Source: Dactylosporangium fulvum
GTDB lineage: Bacteria > Actinomycetota > Actinomycetes > Mycobacteriales > Micromonosporaceae
Assembly (NCBI RefSeq): GCF_025137375.1
Contig: NZ_CP073720.1
Location: forward strand, 434,001 to 498,000
DNA length: 64,000 nucleotides
Direction: 5' to 3'
Positions 43,238 to 52,141 of the stretch are shown piece by piece; the stretch's first letter is position 1, and every line of letters starts with the position of its first letter. The notes beneath the pieces were generated by a model, which saw only the letters and a program-made list of their open reading frames with translations, had not been told where the DNA came from and did not search any database. Position numbers and translations under genes: made by a program.

Positions 43238-44482
43238 TCACCCCGAAACATGGCGCGCCTCGCTGCTTCCTGGCTTATCGCTGGGCTGCGGCGTCCACGG
43301 CTTGTCTGCGACGGTGCCCCGACCGGCCATGATGGCGACGATGACCTGGCCGGCTGCGGCGACGCACATCACCAGCAGAGGCGCCTGCCAACTGGAGCTG
43401 ACGGTGTGCAGCAGTCCGAACAGGACCGGCCCGGCCGCCGCCAGGAGGTAGCCGATCGACTGGGCCATGGCCGACAGTGCACCCGCACCGGGGGCGTCCT
43501 GGGCGCGCAGGCCGAGGAACGCCAGGGCCAGCACCAGGCAGGCTCCGCCACCCAGACCGAGGACGACCGCCCAGAGCAGTGCCCAGCCTGGTGCGGCGAG
43601 GAGTCCGAGATAGCCGGCGAGGAGGACCGCCGAGCTTATGGCGGCGAGGGCACGCTGGTCCGCCGTGCGCCGCATGGCGGCCGGGACGGCGAGGCTGGTC
43701 AGCACAGCCACCGCCTGGAACAGGAACAGCAGCCACCCCGCGGCGGCCGAGGTGATGCCGCCGGTGTCCTGCAGAATCTGCGGCAGCCACGTGATGACGA
43801 CGTAGAAGCCCAATGACTGCAGTCCCATGAAGGCGGTGACCGCCCAGGCGAGTCCCGACGTCCAGGGCAGTCGGATGCTGCGCGTCACGTCCGAGACCGG
43901 CCGGGTGGCCCACATCTGCGGCAGCCACAGCACGATGCCCACGACGGCGAGCAGCAGCCAGCAGCCGATCGCGATGTGCCACCCGCCGGGAGCGACCTGG
44001 CTGAGGGGAACGGCGATGCCGGAGGCGACGGCGGCGACTCCGCCCATCACCGTCGCGTAGGCGGCGGTCAGCACTCCGACACGGGTGGGAAAGTCGCGCT
44101 TGATCAGGCTCGGCAGCAGTACATTGCCGACCGCGATGCCCGCCCCGATCAGGATGGTGCCCGCGAACAGACCGAGCGCCGTCGGCACCCACCGCAACGC
44201 GATCCCGGCCGCCAGCACCACCAGGGCGCCGGCGAGCACCCGTTCGGGGGTCCGCCGTGCCGTCAGTCGCGGCACCATCGGAGACAGCGCCGCGAACGCC
44301 AGCAACGGCAGCGTGGTGGCCAGTCCCGCCGCCGCCGGCGACAGGTCCAAGTCGGCCTGTATCTGATCCAGCACCGGCCCCACCCCGGTCAGCGGTGCTC
44401 GAAGGTTCGCCGCCACCACCAGCAACGCCCACACCAGCAGCGCTCGACCCGAATGTGTCGACGCGACACTCTGGCGGTTCAT
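43238..44482 (-). CDS. MFS transporter, CynX/NimT family
   Basis: A 414-residue transporter with 12 predicted spans. The opening (LRAPLTGVGPVLDQIQADL), the loop PRLTARRTPERVLAG and the segment GNVLLPSLIKRDFP are hallmarks of CynX/NimT-type permeases, which move cyanate, nitroimidazole-type or other small organic compounds. ATG 44482 has AAGGAGG 7 nt upstream; an earlier ATG at 44509 is less likely. The gene is divergent from an ArsR-type regulator and two palindromes lie between them, so it is probably de-repressed when the regulator binds its ligand. Direction (efflux or uptake) is unknown. Confidence 0.87.
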   Translation of the reverse strand: MNRQSVASTHSGRALLVWALLVVAANLRAPLTGVGPVLDQIQADLDLSPAAAGLATTLPLLAFAALSPMVPRLTARRTPERVLAGALVVLAAGIALRWVPTALGLFAGTILIGAGIAVGNVLLPSLIKRDFPTRVGVLTAAYATVMGGVAAVASGIAVPLSQVAPGGWHIAIGCWLLLAVVGIVLWLPQMWATRPVSDVTRSIRLPWTSGLAWAVTAFMGLQSLGFYVVITWLPQILQDTGGITSAAAGWLLFLFQAVAVLTSLAVPAAMRRTADQRALAAISSAVLLAGYLGLLAAPGWALLWAVVLGLGGGACLVLALAFLGLRAQDAPGAGALSAMAQSIGYLLAAAGPVLFGLLHTVSSSWQAPLLVMCVAAAGQVIVAIMAGRGTVADKPWTPQPSDKPGSSEARHVSG

Positions 44483-44516
44483 GGCCGCCTCCTTCCGAAC
44501 CGGATGCACACCGGCA

Positions 44517-44575
44517 CTGATAGTTGGACCAGAGTCAAACTATCAGAAGTTGGATTGTCGCCCAACAATCCAACT
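44517..44575. promoter_or_regulatory. Two palindromic operators between MFS and ArsR genes
   Basis: Palindrome 1: CTGATAGTTGGAC (44517-44529) with GTCAAACTATCAG (44534-44546), 12 of 13 positions paired. Palindrome 2: AGTTGGATTGT (44548-44558) with ACAATCCAACT (44565-44575), perfect. Both share the half-site AGTTGGA. The tight placement between divergent starts (44482 and 44611) fits binding of the ArsR-type dimer to both promoters. Confidence 0.72.
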
Positions 44576-44610
44576 AGCGGTACGCTGTGGTGAGGAAGGG
44601 AGACGCTCGG

Positions 44611-44958
44611 ATGAAGCAGCCATGGCAGCCGGCGACAGGTGACCTGCGCCTGGTCGACGTTCTCGCCGCCCTGGCCGACCCCACACGCCTAGCGCTCGTG
44701 GCCAGACTCGCCGACCTCGGCAGCCAGAACTGCACCGCGATCAACAACGACGTCGACGTCCACAAGACCACGATGTCCCATCACTACCGCGTGCTCCGCG
44801 AAGCAGGTCTGACCGAAACGACCGTTCGAGGACGAGAACGCTGGATCGACCTACGCCGCGCCGACCTCGACGAACGCTTCCCCGGCCTGATCGACGCGAT
44901 ACTGACATCCCTCGAAACACCACCCCTGACCGGGCAGCCGCAGCCGTTAGGGTCGTGA
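44611..44958 (+). CDS. ArsR-family transcriptional regulator
   Basis: A 115-residue winged-helix repressor: LAALADPTRLALVARLADLG opens the domain and KTTMSHHYRVLREAGLTET is the recognition region; TTVRGRERWIDLRRADLDERF is the beta-wing and tail. No Cys-rich metal site (CVC) is present; the only Cys is in LGSQNCTAIN, so the inducer is probably organic rather than a metal. ATG 44611 follows GAAGGGAG. It faces the CynX-type transporter and likely represses it and itself. Confidence 0.87.
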   Translation: MKQPWQPATGDLRLVDVLAALADPTRLALVARLADLGSQNCTAINNDVDVHKTTMSHHYRVLREAGLTETTVRGRERWIDLRRADLDERFPGLIDAILTSLETPPLTGQPQPLGS

Positions 44959-45037
44959 ACGAAGACGAGCCGCTGCCCAAATTCGGTGAACAGGATCGCC
45001 GACCCCTTGTTGACCGGGTGCGCGTACCCGCGGATGA

Positions 45038-46231
45038 CTACGCCGGAAGGTCGAACGGGTGGGCGCGTGCCAGCCAACCGCGCGGGTCGCGGGTGTGGAT
45101 CGGGTATCCGAAGAACAGTTCGGCGTGTCCGGAGGGGATGCTGTCCTCGGCCCAGAACTCGCCGCATCGCGAGCACCGGAAGACGGCCAGCCAGCGGTCG
45201 ATGTCGACCGCTTCGGAGACGAGCAGCGGCCGGATCGCGGTCCAGTGCCCGGCCAGCGCGACCGCGGCCTGCTGTGTCGGCGGTGCGACGAACCAGTCGT
45301 GGCCGCACGCGCAGCGGGTCAGGCCGGGCAGGTAGCCGTGCCGGCGCGCCCACCGCAGCAGCTGCCAGGTCTTGCGCCGCGACTTCCAGCCGCGCTCACC
45401 CCGGTGATGCCCGCCGTAGCGGTCGGCGAGCGCGACGGCGTCGACGTCGGGATGCACCAGGGCGCAGGCGAGCGCGTCGTGCGCGTGGTACGAGCCGTCG
45501 TAGTGGCTACGGTATCGACCGTAGGCATGTTCAGCGGCGCGCAGTACCACGCCGGCCGGGTACTCCCGCCAGCGCGCCAGGGCCAGCCGGGCCAGCTTCG
45601 CCCTCGTCGACGGGAACAGCCCTGGCCACACCGGATCGCCCGGTTCGCCGTGGGCTTCGGCGTGCACGGTGGCCAGCAGATGCGGTGGGATCGGCGGGAT
45701 CGGGCGTTCAGGAGGGAAACTGCCGTCGAGGTAGTCGATGACGGCCACATCGGAATCGGCCGGCGAGGGCTGCGGTGCAAAGACCGGTGCGCGCCGTGCC
45801 TGTGCGAGCTGGTCCCAGCCCTCGCCAGCCGACGCCGCACCACGCTCGCCGAGCACCGATCGCGCCCGCTGCCGGTCCGCGTCGTCGGGGGAGTCGAGCC
45901 AAGGCACCATCGCCGCCGCCAGCCGAGAGCCGCCGCCGAGGTACTCGAGGGTACGCGCGGCCCGCCGACGAATCGGTGGATGCTCGTCGAACAGAGCGAT
46001 GAACAGGCCTTCGACGATGCCGGACCGTCGGGCGGAATCGGCCCGCCAGCCCATGCCGTTGAGCCCGAGGACGATCGCGTGCCGCGTGTGGCGGTCACCG
46101 TCGCGCAGCCTGGCCAGCAGGTACGCGACGGCGCCGTCACCATGCTCGGTCAGCCGGGTGATCGCGTCGTGGCGCCGGCCGAGCCCTCTGTCGAGATCTC
46201 GGACCAGCTTGTCAAGCTCCTGGTTGTTCAG
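45038..46231 (-). CDS. HEAT-like/zinc-ribbon hypothetical protein, unusual start
   Basis: About 397 codons. The N-terminal part has HEAT-like helical repeats (DGAVAYLLARLRDGDRHTRH, HPPIRRRAARTLEYLGGG), the C-terminal part a zinc-ribbon-like pair (CACGHDWF and CSRCGEFW, about 60 residues apart). Coding sequence clearly continues upstream of the first ATG (46054) to about 46231, but no ATG, GTG or TTG is found there: the frame begins next to CTGAACAAC, where the CTG at 46229-46231 overlaps the TGA of the preceding small frame. Either CTG is used as start, or a frameshift in a C5 tract at 46242-46246 split one longer gene. Function unknown. Confidence 0.55.
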   Translation of the reverse strand: MNNQELDKLVRDLDRGLGRRHDAITRLTEHGDGAVAYLLARLRDGDRHTRHAIVLGLNGMGWRADSARRSGIVEGLFIALFDEHPPIRRRAARTLEYLGGGSRLAAAMVPWLDSPDDADRQRARSVLGERGAASAGEGWDQLAQARRAPVFAPQPSPADSDVAVIDYLDGSFPPERPIPPIPPHLLATVHAEAHGEPGDPVWPGLFPSTRAKLARLALARWREYPAGVVLRAAEHAYGRYRSHYDGSYHAHDALACALVHPDVDAVALADRYGGHHRGERGWKSRRKTWQLLRWARRHGYLPGLTRCACGHDWFVAPPTQQAAVALAGHWTAIRPLLVSEAVDIDRWLAVFRCSRCGEFWAEDSIPSGHAELFFGYPIHTRDPRGWLARAHPFDLPA

Positions 46232-46404
46232 TTCGGTGGCACCCCCGCGGCCTCGGCGACGCTGGCGACGGGCGTGACCCGATGCTCCAGCAGCCGTGCG
46301 AGGCGGGCCTCGAAGGCCGGCAGATCACTCACGCGGACAATGTAGACCGCCGCCGCCCGCGATGTCGTAACGACCGGTCGGCCGCCGGCCCACCACTCGG
46401 CCAT
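46228..46404 (-). CDS. Small frame preceding the HEAT-like gene
   Basis: A 58-codon frame from ATG 46404 to TGA 46228. The encoded sequence (AEWWAGGRPVVTTSRAAAVY, then VSDLPAFEARLARLLEHRV) looks like a real protein start rather than noise. Adding one base in the C5 tract (46242-46246) would fuse it to the next gene. It is either a short coupled leader gene or the lost N-terminus of that gene. Confidence 0.4.
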   Translation of the reverse strand: MAEWWAGGRPVVTTSRAAAVYIVRVSDLPAFEARLARLLEHRVTPVASVAEAAGVPPN

Positions 46405-46699
46405 TATCGATTCGCCCGGGGGAACGGTCGCACGGCTTGGCGAAGGGCGTCGGTGTGGGCAGCAACCGGCGGCCTGGGCAGCCGATCGAGAGCCGGCACA
46501 GCTGCCGGATTCACTGGAGCGTGTTCACGGGCGCGGGAAACGTGGTGGCGCGGGGGAGCTCTGCGGCTCACCATCGCCTGGTGACCAGTTTTTGCAGCAA
46601 CCCCGTGAGCAACGCAGCGTGACGAGCCAGGCCGGTGTTCGGCACTCGCAAGTAGCCGAGTTGAGTCCGTCCGCTCACCATGCAGGAAGTGAAGACCCG
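46405..46699. other. Gene-free stretch
   Basis: No supported gene in about 295 bp; short opposing frames are present without ribosome-binding sites. It probably contains the promoter of the minus-strand unit that begins at 46404. Confidence 0.3.
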
Positions 46700-47152
46700 T
46701 CATTCCAGGCCGAAGTCGGCGGGCCGTTCGGCAGCCTTGACTCTGAACGCAGTCTCTAGGGCCTCGTCTTGGGGGCCGAGGAGGGCATCCAGATCATCTT
46801 GCCTGGACTCGGCATGGTCACCGTCCAAGTCATGCTCAATGAGGTCTGCTACGAGCTCGGCGAGTTCCGGCAATCCGAAGTACCGCATCGCATCCCTGGC
46901 TCGTTCCAGACGGAAGGGCTCGTTCACCTCGACAGCGAAGCCCAAGCCACCACCCATCGCCGAGTTGTAGACACGCAGCAAGTACGAAAGCTGCACGATG
47001 CCTTGTGGAGTGCCCTCGGGGGCTTCGCCATCTGCGCCGTATTCAGCGGCACGGTTCCAGATGATGTCTAGTTCATCCAGGCCGGCGCGCCTCCACACCT
47101 CCTCCACCTCACCCACGGCGCACCCGAGTCCGACGCGAGCGGCTTGTGCCAT
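46700..47152 (-). CDS. Hypothetical protein, DMP19/DUF4375-like
   Basis: A 150-residue soluble acidic protein. The central segment (GIVQLSYLLRVYNSAMGGGL then GFAVEVNEPFRLERARDAMR) resembles the YNxxxGGG-containing helices of DMP19/DUF4375-type proteins, some of which mimic DNA or act as immunity proteins; the C-terminus is strongly acidic (DLIEHDLDGDHAESRQDDLD). The similarity is recalled, not computed. Single gene with no obvious partner; the start at 47152 has no strong ribosome-binding site. Confidence 0.55.
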   Translation of the reverse strand: MAQAARVGLGCAVGEVEEVWRRAGLDELDIIWNRAAEYGADGEAPEGTPQGIVQLSYLLRVYNSAMGGGLGFAVEVNEPFRLERARDAMRYFGLPELAELVADLIEHDLDGDHAESRQDDLDALLGPQDEALETAFRVKAAERPADFGLE

Positions 47153-47775
47153 GAGTTCGAGGTCGGATCACAAACGCAGGGTATCGGGCGGGCAGCCCCT
47201 GCCGGTCGGCGCACGTCAACCAGGGTCAGGTGCACGGATCTGCTGCCGACCGCGCGACCAGCCGGTCGGCGCTCGTCACAGCCGGTGACCAACACTCCTG
47301 GCGGAGTGTACGGATTCGTAGCGGACGAATGGGTCCGGCTCAACGCGTCGGACGGGCAGCCTGTCGTTGAGGAAGCGGGCAACCACGGATACGTTGGGAT
47401 TCCGTCGCGATGCCGGCGACCTTGTTTGGTGCGGGGCAGCGGATCCGCTGCGCCGCTGGTGCTGCCCGTGCGGTCAGCCGATGGTCGTCCCGGCTGAGCA
47501 ACGGCGCGGGGTTGGTGTCGGCGCCGACCCATTCGGCGCGTCGTCGTTGATCCATCCTCCATCGCGGCCAGGGCACCAACGCAGGCTGCCCCGGATCCGG
47601 GGCGGTGCCTTATGCCCGCCGACGCCCCGACGATCCTGGCCTGCTCGATGGGCTTTGACCACTCCGGCCGCAACCCGATCGACTGGCGGCCCGGCCCGGT
47701 GTTGCCGAGGCGTTCCACCTTGCCGGCGGCCCGGCCCCGCCGCGGCTGTGCTTCCTAGCCGCCGTCTGCTGACCA
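47153..47775. other. Long stretch with no convincing gene
   Basis: About 620 bp. A plus-strand frame around 47280-47500 (GGVYGFVADEWVRLNASDGQ) has protein-like composition but no clear start, and other frames are Arg/Pro-rich noise. It may hold a decayed gene. It sits just beyond the end of the two-component operon. Confidence 0.35.
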
Positions 47776-48840
47776 TCACCCGAACATAGGGGCCTGTGGC
47801 AGGTGTACGGCGATGTCCATGCCGCCGGTCGGCTGGGCGGTGCTGGAGATCTCTCCGTCGTGTGCGGTGACGACCGCGTGGACGATGGACAGGCCGAGCC
47901 CGGTCCCGCGGGTGCCGTTGGCGGCGCCTCGGATGAACGGTTCGAACAGCCGTCGTTCCTCGTCCGGTGTGACCGGCGGGCCGGTGTTGACGACTCGCAG
48001 GAACGCGTGCCCGTTCGCGGTGCCGGAGGTGATCGTGACGTGTCCGCCGGTGTGGTTGTAGCGCAGGGCGTTGTCCAGCAGGTTGCCGGCCATCCGTTCC
48101 AGCAGTACCGGCTCGCCGCTGGCCAGTGCCGGCCGCAGGTCGGCCCGCAGGGTGACGGCCCCATTGGCTGCCGGGTCGGCGGCGCTGGCGATCGCCGCGG
48201 CGGCGACCTCGGCCAGGTCCACGGGCGTCCGGCGGGGCGGGCCGGCTTGGCTGCGGGCCAGGATCAGGAGCCCGTCGAGGGTGCGCTGGCTGGTTTCGAC
48301 GGCGGCGGCGATGTCGCCGGCCATCGCGACGAGTTCGGCCCGGTCGGGTTCGCCGTCGAGGGTGACGTCGATGGCGGTGCGCATGGTGGTGAGCGGGGTA
48401 CGCAGTTCGTGTGCGGCGTTGGCGACGAACAGCCGCTGACTGTTCAGCACCCGGTCGCGTTCGGCGATGCCGTGCTGGATGCGGTCCAGCATGCCGTTGA
48501 TGGTGGTGGCCAGCGTGGCGAGTTCGTCGGCGGGTTGGCGGACGGGTACCCGTTCGGACAGGTTCTCCGCGGAGAGCCGGTTCGCGGTGCCGGAGATCGT
48601 GCGGATGGGGCGCAGTATCCGTCCGGCTACCAGCCAGCCGGTCAGCCCGGCCAGCGCGGTCACCACCAGCAGTGCCGGCGCGGCCTGGGTCAGCAGTTTG
48701 GACATCGCCTCGTCGATACGCAGCCGCAGGCTGTGAAACAGCAGCAGGTATGTCAGGGCCGTGAGCAGCGATCCGGCGGCCAGTACCAGGCCGGTGTATA
48801 GCAGCGCGAGACGGCTGCGGGCGGTCGGTCGCCAGGTCAT
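47776..48840 (-). CDS. Sensor histidine kinase (OmpR/EnvZ type)
   Basis: A 354-residue membrane kinase. Span 1 at about 12-34, a very short external loop (about 35-53), span 2 at about 54-74, HAMP (RPIRTISGTANRLSAENLSE), dimerisation/phosphoacceptor helix with H144 in NAAHELRTPLTTMR, and a HATPase domain with the N box NLLDNALRYN and G box GTGLGLSIVHAVV. The tiny external loop suggests an intramembrane-sensing kinase that feels the envelope rather than a soluble ligand. ATG 48840 overlaps the regulator stop (ATGA). Confidence 0.92.
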   Translation of the reverse strand: MTWRPTARSRLALLYTGLVLAAGSLLTALTYLLLFHSLRLRIDEAMSKLLTQAAPALLVVTALAGLTGWLVAGRILRPIRTISGTANRLSAENLSERVPVRQPADELATLATTINGMLDRIQHGIAERDRVLNSQRLFVANAAHELRTPLTTMRTAIDVTLDGEPDRAELVAMAGDIAAAVETSQRTLDGLLILARSQAGPPRRTPVDLAEVAAAAIASAADPAANGAVTLRADLRPALASGEPVLLERMAGNLLDNALRYNHTGGHVTITSGTANGHAFLRVVNTGPPVTPDEERRLFEPFIRGAANGTRGTGLGLSIVHAVVTAHDGEISSTAQPTGGMDIAVHLPQAPMFG

Positions 48841-49493
48841 GGGGCGATCCGGTATCCGGCGCCGGTTACGGTTTCGATCAGTGGTGGATCGCCGAGCTTG
48901 CGGCGCAGGGTGCTGACGGTGATCCGCACGGCGTTGGTGAACGGGTCGGCGTGCTCGTCCCACACTTTGTCCAGCAGCGTTTCGGTGCTCACCAGGTCGC
49001 CGTCGGCGGCGAGCAGCCGTTCCAGCACCCCGAACTCCTTCGGGGTCAGCGACAGCAGCCGACCATCCCGTTCGGCGGTGCGCCGGGACGGGTCGAGTTC
49101 GACATCCCGCGCGCACAGCACCGGAGGGCGGGCCGGGGTGCTGCGCCGGGCCAGCGCACGCACCCGGGCGACCAGCTCGGCGAACGCGAACGGCTTGCCC
49201 AGGTAGTCGTCGGCGCCCAGGGCCAGCCCGTCCACCCGGTCGGACACGGCACCGGACGCGGTGAGCATCAGCACCCGGGCGGTGCCGCGCTGCGCCAACA
49301 GCCGGCACACGGTGTCACCGTGCACCACCGGAAGGTCCCGGTCCAGGACCACCACGTCATACGGGGTGATGTCGCATTTGTTCAGCGCCTGCTGACCGTC
49401 GTGTGCCACGTCCACGGCGCAGCCGTGCTTGCGCAGCCCGGCCGCGATGTACGCGGCCAGCGGCTGCTCGTCCTCGACCAGCAGCACCCGCAT
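48837..49493 (-). CDS. OmpR-family response regulator
   Basis: A 218-residue regulator: receiver domain (VLLVEDEQPLAAYIA with the acidic pair, phosphoacceptor D51 in VVVLDRDLP, Lys in DYLGKPF) and a C-terminal winged helix (LLSLTPKEFGVLERLLA, TNAVRITVSTLRRKLGDPP). ATG 49493 begins the conserved MRVLLVEDE. Transcribed first, with the kinase following. Direct repeats 22-76 bp upstream are candidate self-binding sites. Confidence 0.92.
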   Translation of the reverse strand: MRVLLVEDEQPLAAYIAAGLRKHGCAVDVAHDGQQALNKCDITPYDVVVLDRDLPVVHGDTVCRLLAQRGTARVLMLTASGAVSDRVDGLALGADDYLGKPFAFAELVARVRALARRSTPARPPVLCARDVELDPSRRTAERDGRLLSLTPKEFGVLERLLAADGDLVSTETLLDKVWDEHADPFTNAVRITVSTLRRKLGDPPLIETVTGAGYRIAP

Positions 49494-49514
49494 CCACCCA
49501 GTATCCCCGGCACC

Positions 49515-49569
49515 GCATATGGGTGGCGTATGGGCCGGCGATCGGTCGCCGATAGGCGGTCGCCGGTAG
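49515..49569. promoter_or_regulatory. Direct repeats upstream of the response regulator
   Basis: GCATATGGG (49515-49523) and GCGTATGGG (49526-49534) repeat with an 11-bp period; next to them CGGTCGCCGATAG (49543-49555) and CGGTCGCCGGTAG (49557-49569) repeat with a 14-bp period. OmpR-type regulators bind tandem half-sites about one helical turn apart, so the first pair in particular fits autoregulation. Confidence 0.55.
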
Positions 49570-49775
49570 ACCTGCAACGGTTCGTTTGTCGATCGGGAAA
49601 GGACCGTGATCATGGATTCGGATTCGGTACTCGGTATCGACCGGCGGCGGCTAGTCAGATGGGGAGGGTTGGCGGCCCTGACCTCGCACGCGTGCCGGCC
49701 GGCTGTCAACGTGAGACACCCCGTTCATTGGACTCCACCGGGCATGAGGATCTTCCGCAACGACGGAGGCGGATC

Positions 49776-51377
49776 ATGAAGATCACATCAGCCGCCCGCT
49801 GGCCCGCCGTCGTCCTGCTCTTCACCGCAGCGCTCGTCACGCCCAGCCACGCAGCCCAGGCCGCGCCAGTCAACTGCCTCGCGCCGGTGCCGAGTACCAC
49901 CCGGCCCGGTTATTCAATCGCCGATCCTAACTGCGACCTCAACGGCACCCCGTTCCAGCCGCTCACCGACGCGAGCGGCAACCCCGTCAGCAAGACATAC
50001 ACCGGCATTGAGGACGGCGCCGCCTTCCGTATGGAGGTGCCGTTGAACTGGAACGGCGAACTCGTCGTGTTCGCCCACGGCTACCGAGGCGCCGGCGCCA
50101 CCGTGCGGGTCGACAACCCCGACCTGCGGGCCCACTACGTGGCCCGGGGCTTCGCCTGGGCCGCGTCCAGCTATCAGACCAACGGCTACGACGTCGGGCA
50201 GGGCGTGCGCGACTCGCACGCGCTGATCGCCCAGTTCGCCCGCGTCCACGGCACCGCGGCCCACAATGTCTACCTGACAGGCGGGTCGATGGGGGGCCAC
50301 GTCACGGTCGTTGCGATCGAGCAGTTCCGCGGCTCGTTCGTCGGGGCCATGCCGTACTGTGGCGCCCTCGACGGCGTCAAGCTGTTCGACTACTTCCTCG
50401 ACGCGACGGTGACCGCGGCCGCGCTGGCGCGCGTCCCCGTGCAGTTCCCGCTGGAACCGTCGGCGGACTTCCCGACCACCTTCCGCGCGACGGTGGACGA
50501 CATCACGGCAGCGCTTGGCGTCGACGTCGGGCGGCCACCGAACCTGACCCCTGCCGGGCGGCAGTGGTCGGATGCGGTCGAGCGGCGCTCCGGCGGTGAG
50601 CGGCCCGGCTTCGAGAGTACGTTCGCGTACTGGAACGCGATCAGAGGGCTGAGGCCGAACAACGACATGCCGTTCCTGTTCGGGCTCTACCCCGGCCTTG
50701 ACGGCGGCACGGCCGGCATCGCGGACGGCAACATTACGTCCAATCGGTCCACCTGGTACGAACTGGACGATCACTGGCTGCCGAGCGCGGATGAGATCAA
50801 GCTGAACCTGACGGCGCTCCGGGTCGACCGCACGGCCCAGCCGAGCCCGGACCTCAGCGGCGTGCCGCGTGTGCACGGCGATCCACGCATTCCCGTGCTG
50901 TCGCTGCACAACGTCGGCGACCTGTTCGTGCCGTTCTCGTTGGAACAGGTCTACGCGGCCGCCGCCGGATCGCACGGGCATTCGCGGCTGTTCGTATCGC
51001 GCGCGATACGAGCCAACGGGCACTGCGACTTCACCGGTGCCGAGCTGGCACAGGGCTTCGACGACCTGGTGAGCTGGGTCCGCACCGGGCACCGTCCGGC
51101 CGGGGACGCCATCCTCGACCGGCGCGTGGTGGCCCGCGACGACTTCGGCTGCCAGTTCACTGTCGGCGTCCGGGCGGACTTCGTCGCACCCGCCTGCCCT
51201 GACCTCTACCCGCACGGATCTTACGGCGGCGGCGGAACAAACCACCAAACAACAGCCACAGATCCATCCACAGTTGCAAGCGGCGCGGTTCAGGCGGGTT
51301 CATCCCAGCCCGGTAGTGGTGGACATAGGCCGCCGCGGCAGAGCATGGCCATGCCGATTAGGGCTTCGGCGCAGTGA
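49776..51377 (+). CDS. Secreted alpha/beta-hydrolase
   Basis: A 533-residue exported enzyme. Signal peptide ARWPAVVLLFTAALVTPSHA with cleavage near AQA-AP (residue 28-30). Alpha/beta-hydrolase features: oxyanion segment VVFAHGYRG (98-106) and nucleophile elbow GGSMGGH with S171; the acid and His lie in the C-terminal half (candidate H in RANGHCDFTG). Several Cys (C34, C53, the GCQF and ACPDLY positions) suggest disulfides. The last 50 residues (Gly/Ser/Thr-rich) look like an unstructured tail. GGAGG precedes ATG 49776. Substrate class (ester or peptide) is not clear. Confidence 0.78.
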   Translation: MKITSAARWPAVVLLFTAALVTPSHAAQAAPVNCLAPVPSTTRPGYSIADPNCDLNGTPFQPLTDASGNPVSKTYTGIEDGAAFRMEVPLNWNGELVVFAHGYRGAGATVRVDNPDLRAHYVARGFAWAASSYQTNGYDVGQGVRDSHALIAQFARVHGTAAHNVYLTGGSMGGHVTVVAIEQFRGSFVGAMPYCGALDGVKLFDYFLDATVTAAALARVPVQFPLEPSADFPTTFRATVDDITAALGVDVGRPPNLTPAGRQWSDAVERRSGGERPGFESTFAYWNAIRGLRPNNDMPFLFGLYPGLDGGTAGIADGNITSNRSTWYELDDHWLPSADEIKLNLTALRVDRTAQPSPDLSGVPRVHGDPRIPVLSLHNVGDLFVPFSLEQVYAAAAGSHGHSRLFVSRAIRANGHCDFTGAELAQGFDDLVSWVRTGHRPAGDAILDRRVVARDDFGCQFTVGVRADFVAPACPDLYPHGSYGGGGTNHQTTATDPSTVASGAVQAGSSQPGSGGHRPPRQSMAMPIRASAQ

Positions 51378-51541
51378 TAGCCCTCGTAGTAGTACTCGCA
51401 TGCGGACGTTGTCGGCCGTGATGCAGGCGTTGAACAGGCCGCTGTCGAGGCGTGTTCAACGCCCCGGCAGCGGACGGTCGGGCCAGCCGCCGGGAAGGGT
51501 GGGCTGGACAGATGTCACGGCCGGACAGAAGCGGAGGCGGC

Positions 51542-52141
51542 ATGATCAAGGGATGGCACGGCTGGGTCGGTACGTTCACTGGCGTGGCACTCATCACGGT
51601 GGCGGTACTACCGTTGGCCGCGCTGGCGGTGTGGGCTCTGGCACGCCGTCGCGGTGTCACCGGCATCAAGCCGGCGTGGGCGTGGCGGTTGTCGCTGGCA
51701 GAGGCCGGCATCGTCTACGGGACGGTGCCGTGGATATGGATGATTATGTTGCCGGGCGCCCGGGCCGGCGCCGTCCCCGGTCGGGTGAGCCTGGTACCGC
51801 TGCGGGATCTGTTTACGATCCTCGCCGACCGAGGGCCGGTGACGCTGACCGGCCAGGTCGTCGCCAACCTGCTGGTATTCGCGGCTCTGGGTTTCTTCGC
51901 CCCACTGCGGTTCGCGGCGCTGGCGTCGGTATCGCGAATCCTGACGCTCGCGGCGGGCTGCTCGATCCTGGTCGAGACCGCGCAGTACGTCCTGCATCTG
52001 GACCGGGTGTCCTCTGTGGACGACGTACTACTCAACACCGCAGGCGCCGGGCTGGCCGCGCTGGCGTCGCGCCGCTGGTGGCGCGCTACGGCCAGATCAT
52101 CGTCATTTCAACCTCGATCGGCCACGGCCCCGGGACGCTGA
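51542..52141 (+). CDS. VanZ-like membrane protein
   Basis: A 199-residue integral membrane protein with about four or five spans. The VanZ pattern is visible: RVSLVPLRDL, then NLLVFAALGFFAPLRF, VETAQYVLHL and SSVDDVLLNTAGAGLAALAS. VanZ proteins are linked with low-level teicoplanin resistance and other envelope roles. ATG 51542 is preceded by GGAGG; the longer start at 51452 adds a non-conserved leader. The last 25 residues are Arg/Ser-rich and may not be functional. Confidence 0.82.
   Translation: MIKGWHGWVGTFTGVALITVAVLPLAALAVWALARRRGVTGIKPAWAWRLSLAEAGIVYGTVPWIWMIMLPGARAGAVPGRVSLVPLRDLFTILADRGPVTLTGQVVANLLVFAALGFFAPLRFAALASVSRILTLAAGCSILVETAQYVLHLDRVSSVDDVLLNTAGAGLAALASRRWWRATARSSSFQPRSATAPGR

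Noticed and set aside
47068..47718. A 216-codon minus-strand frame
   Set aside because: Overlaps the end of a better gene, Arg/Ser/Pro-rich, no domain.
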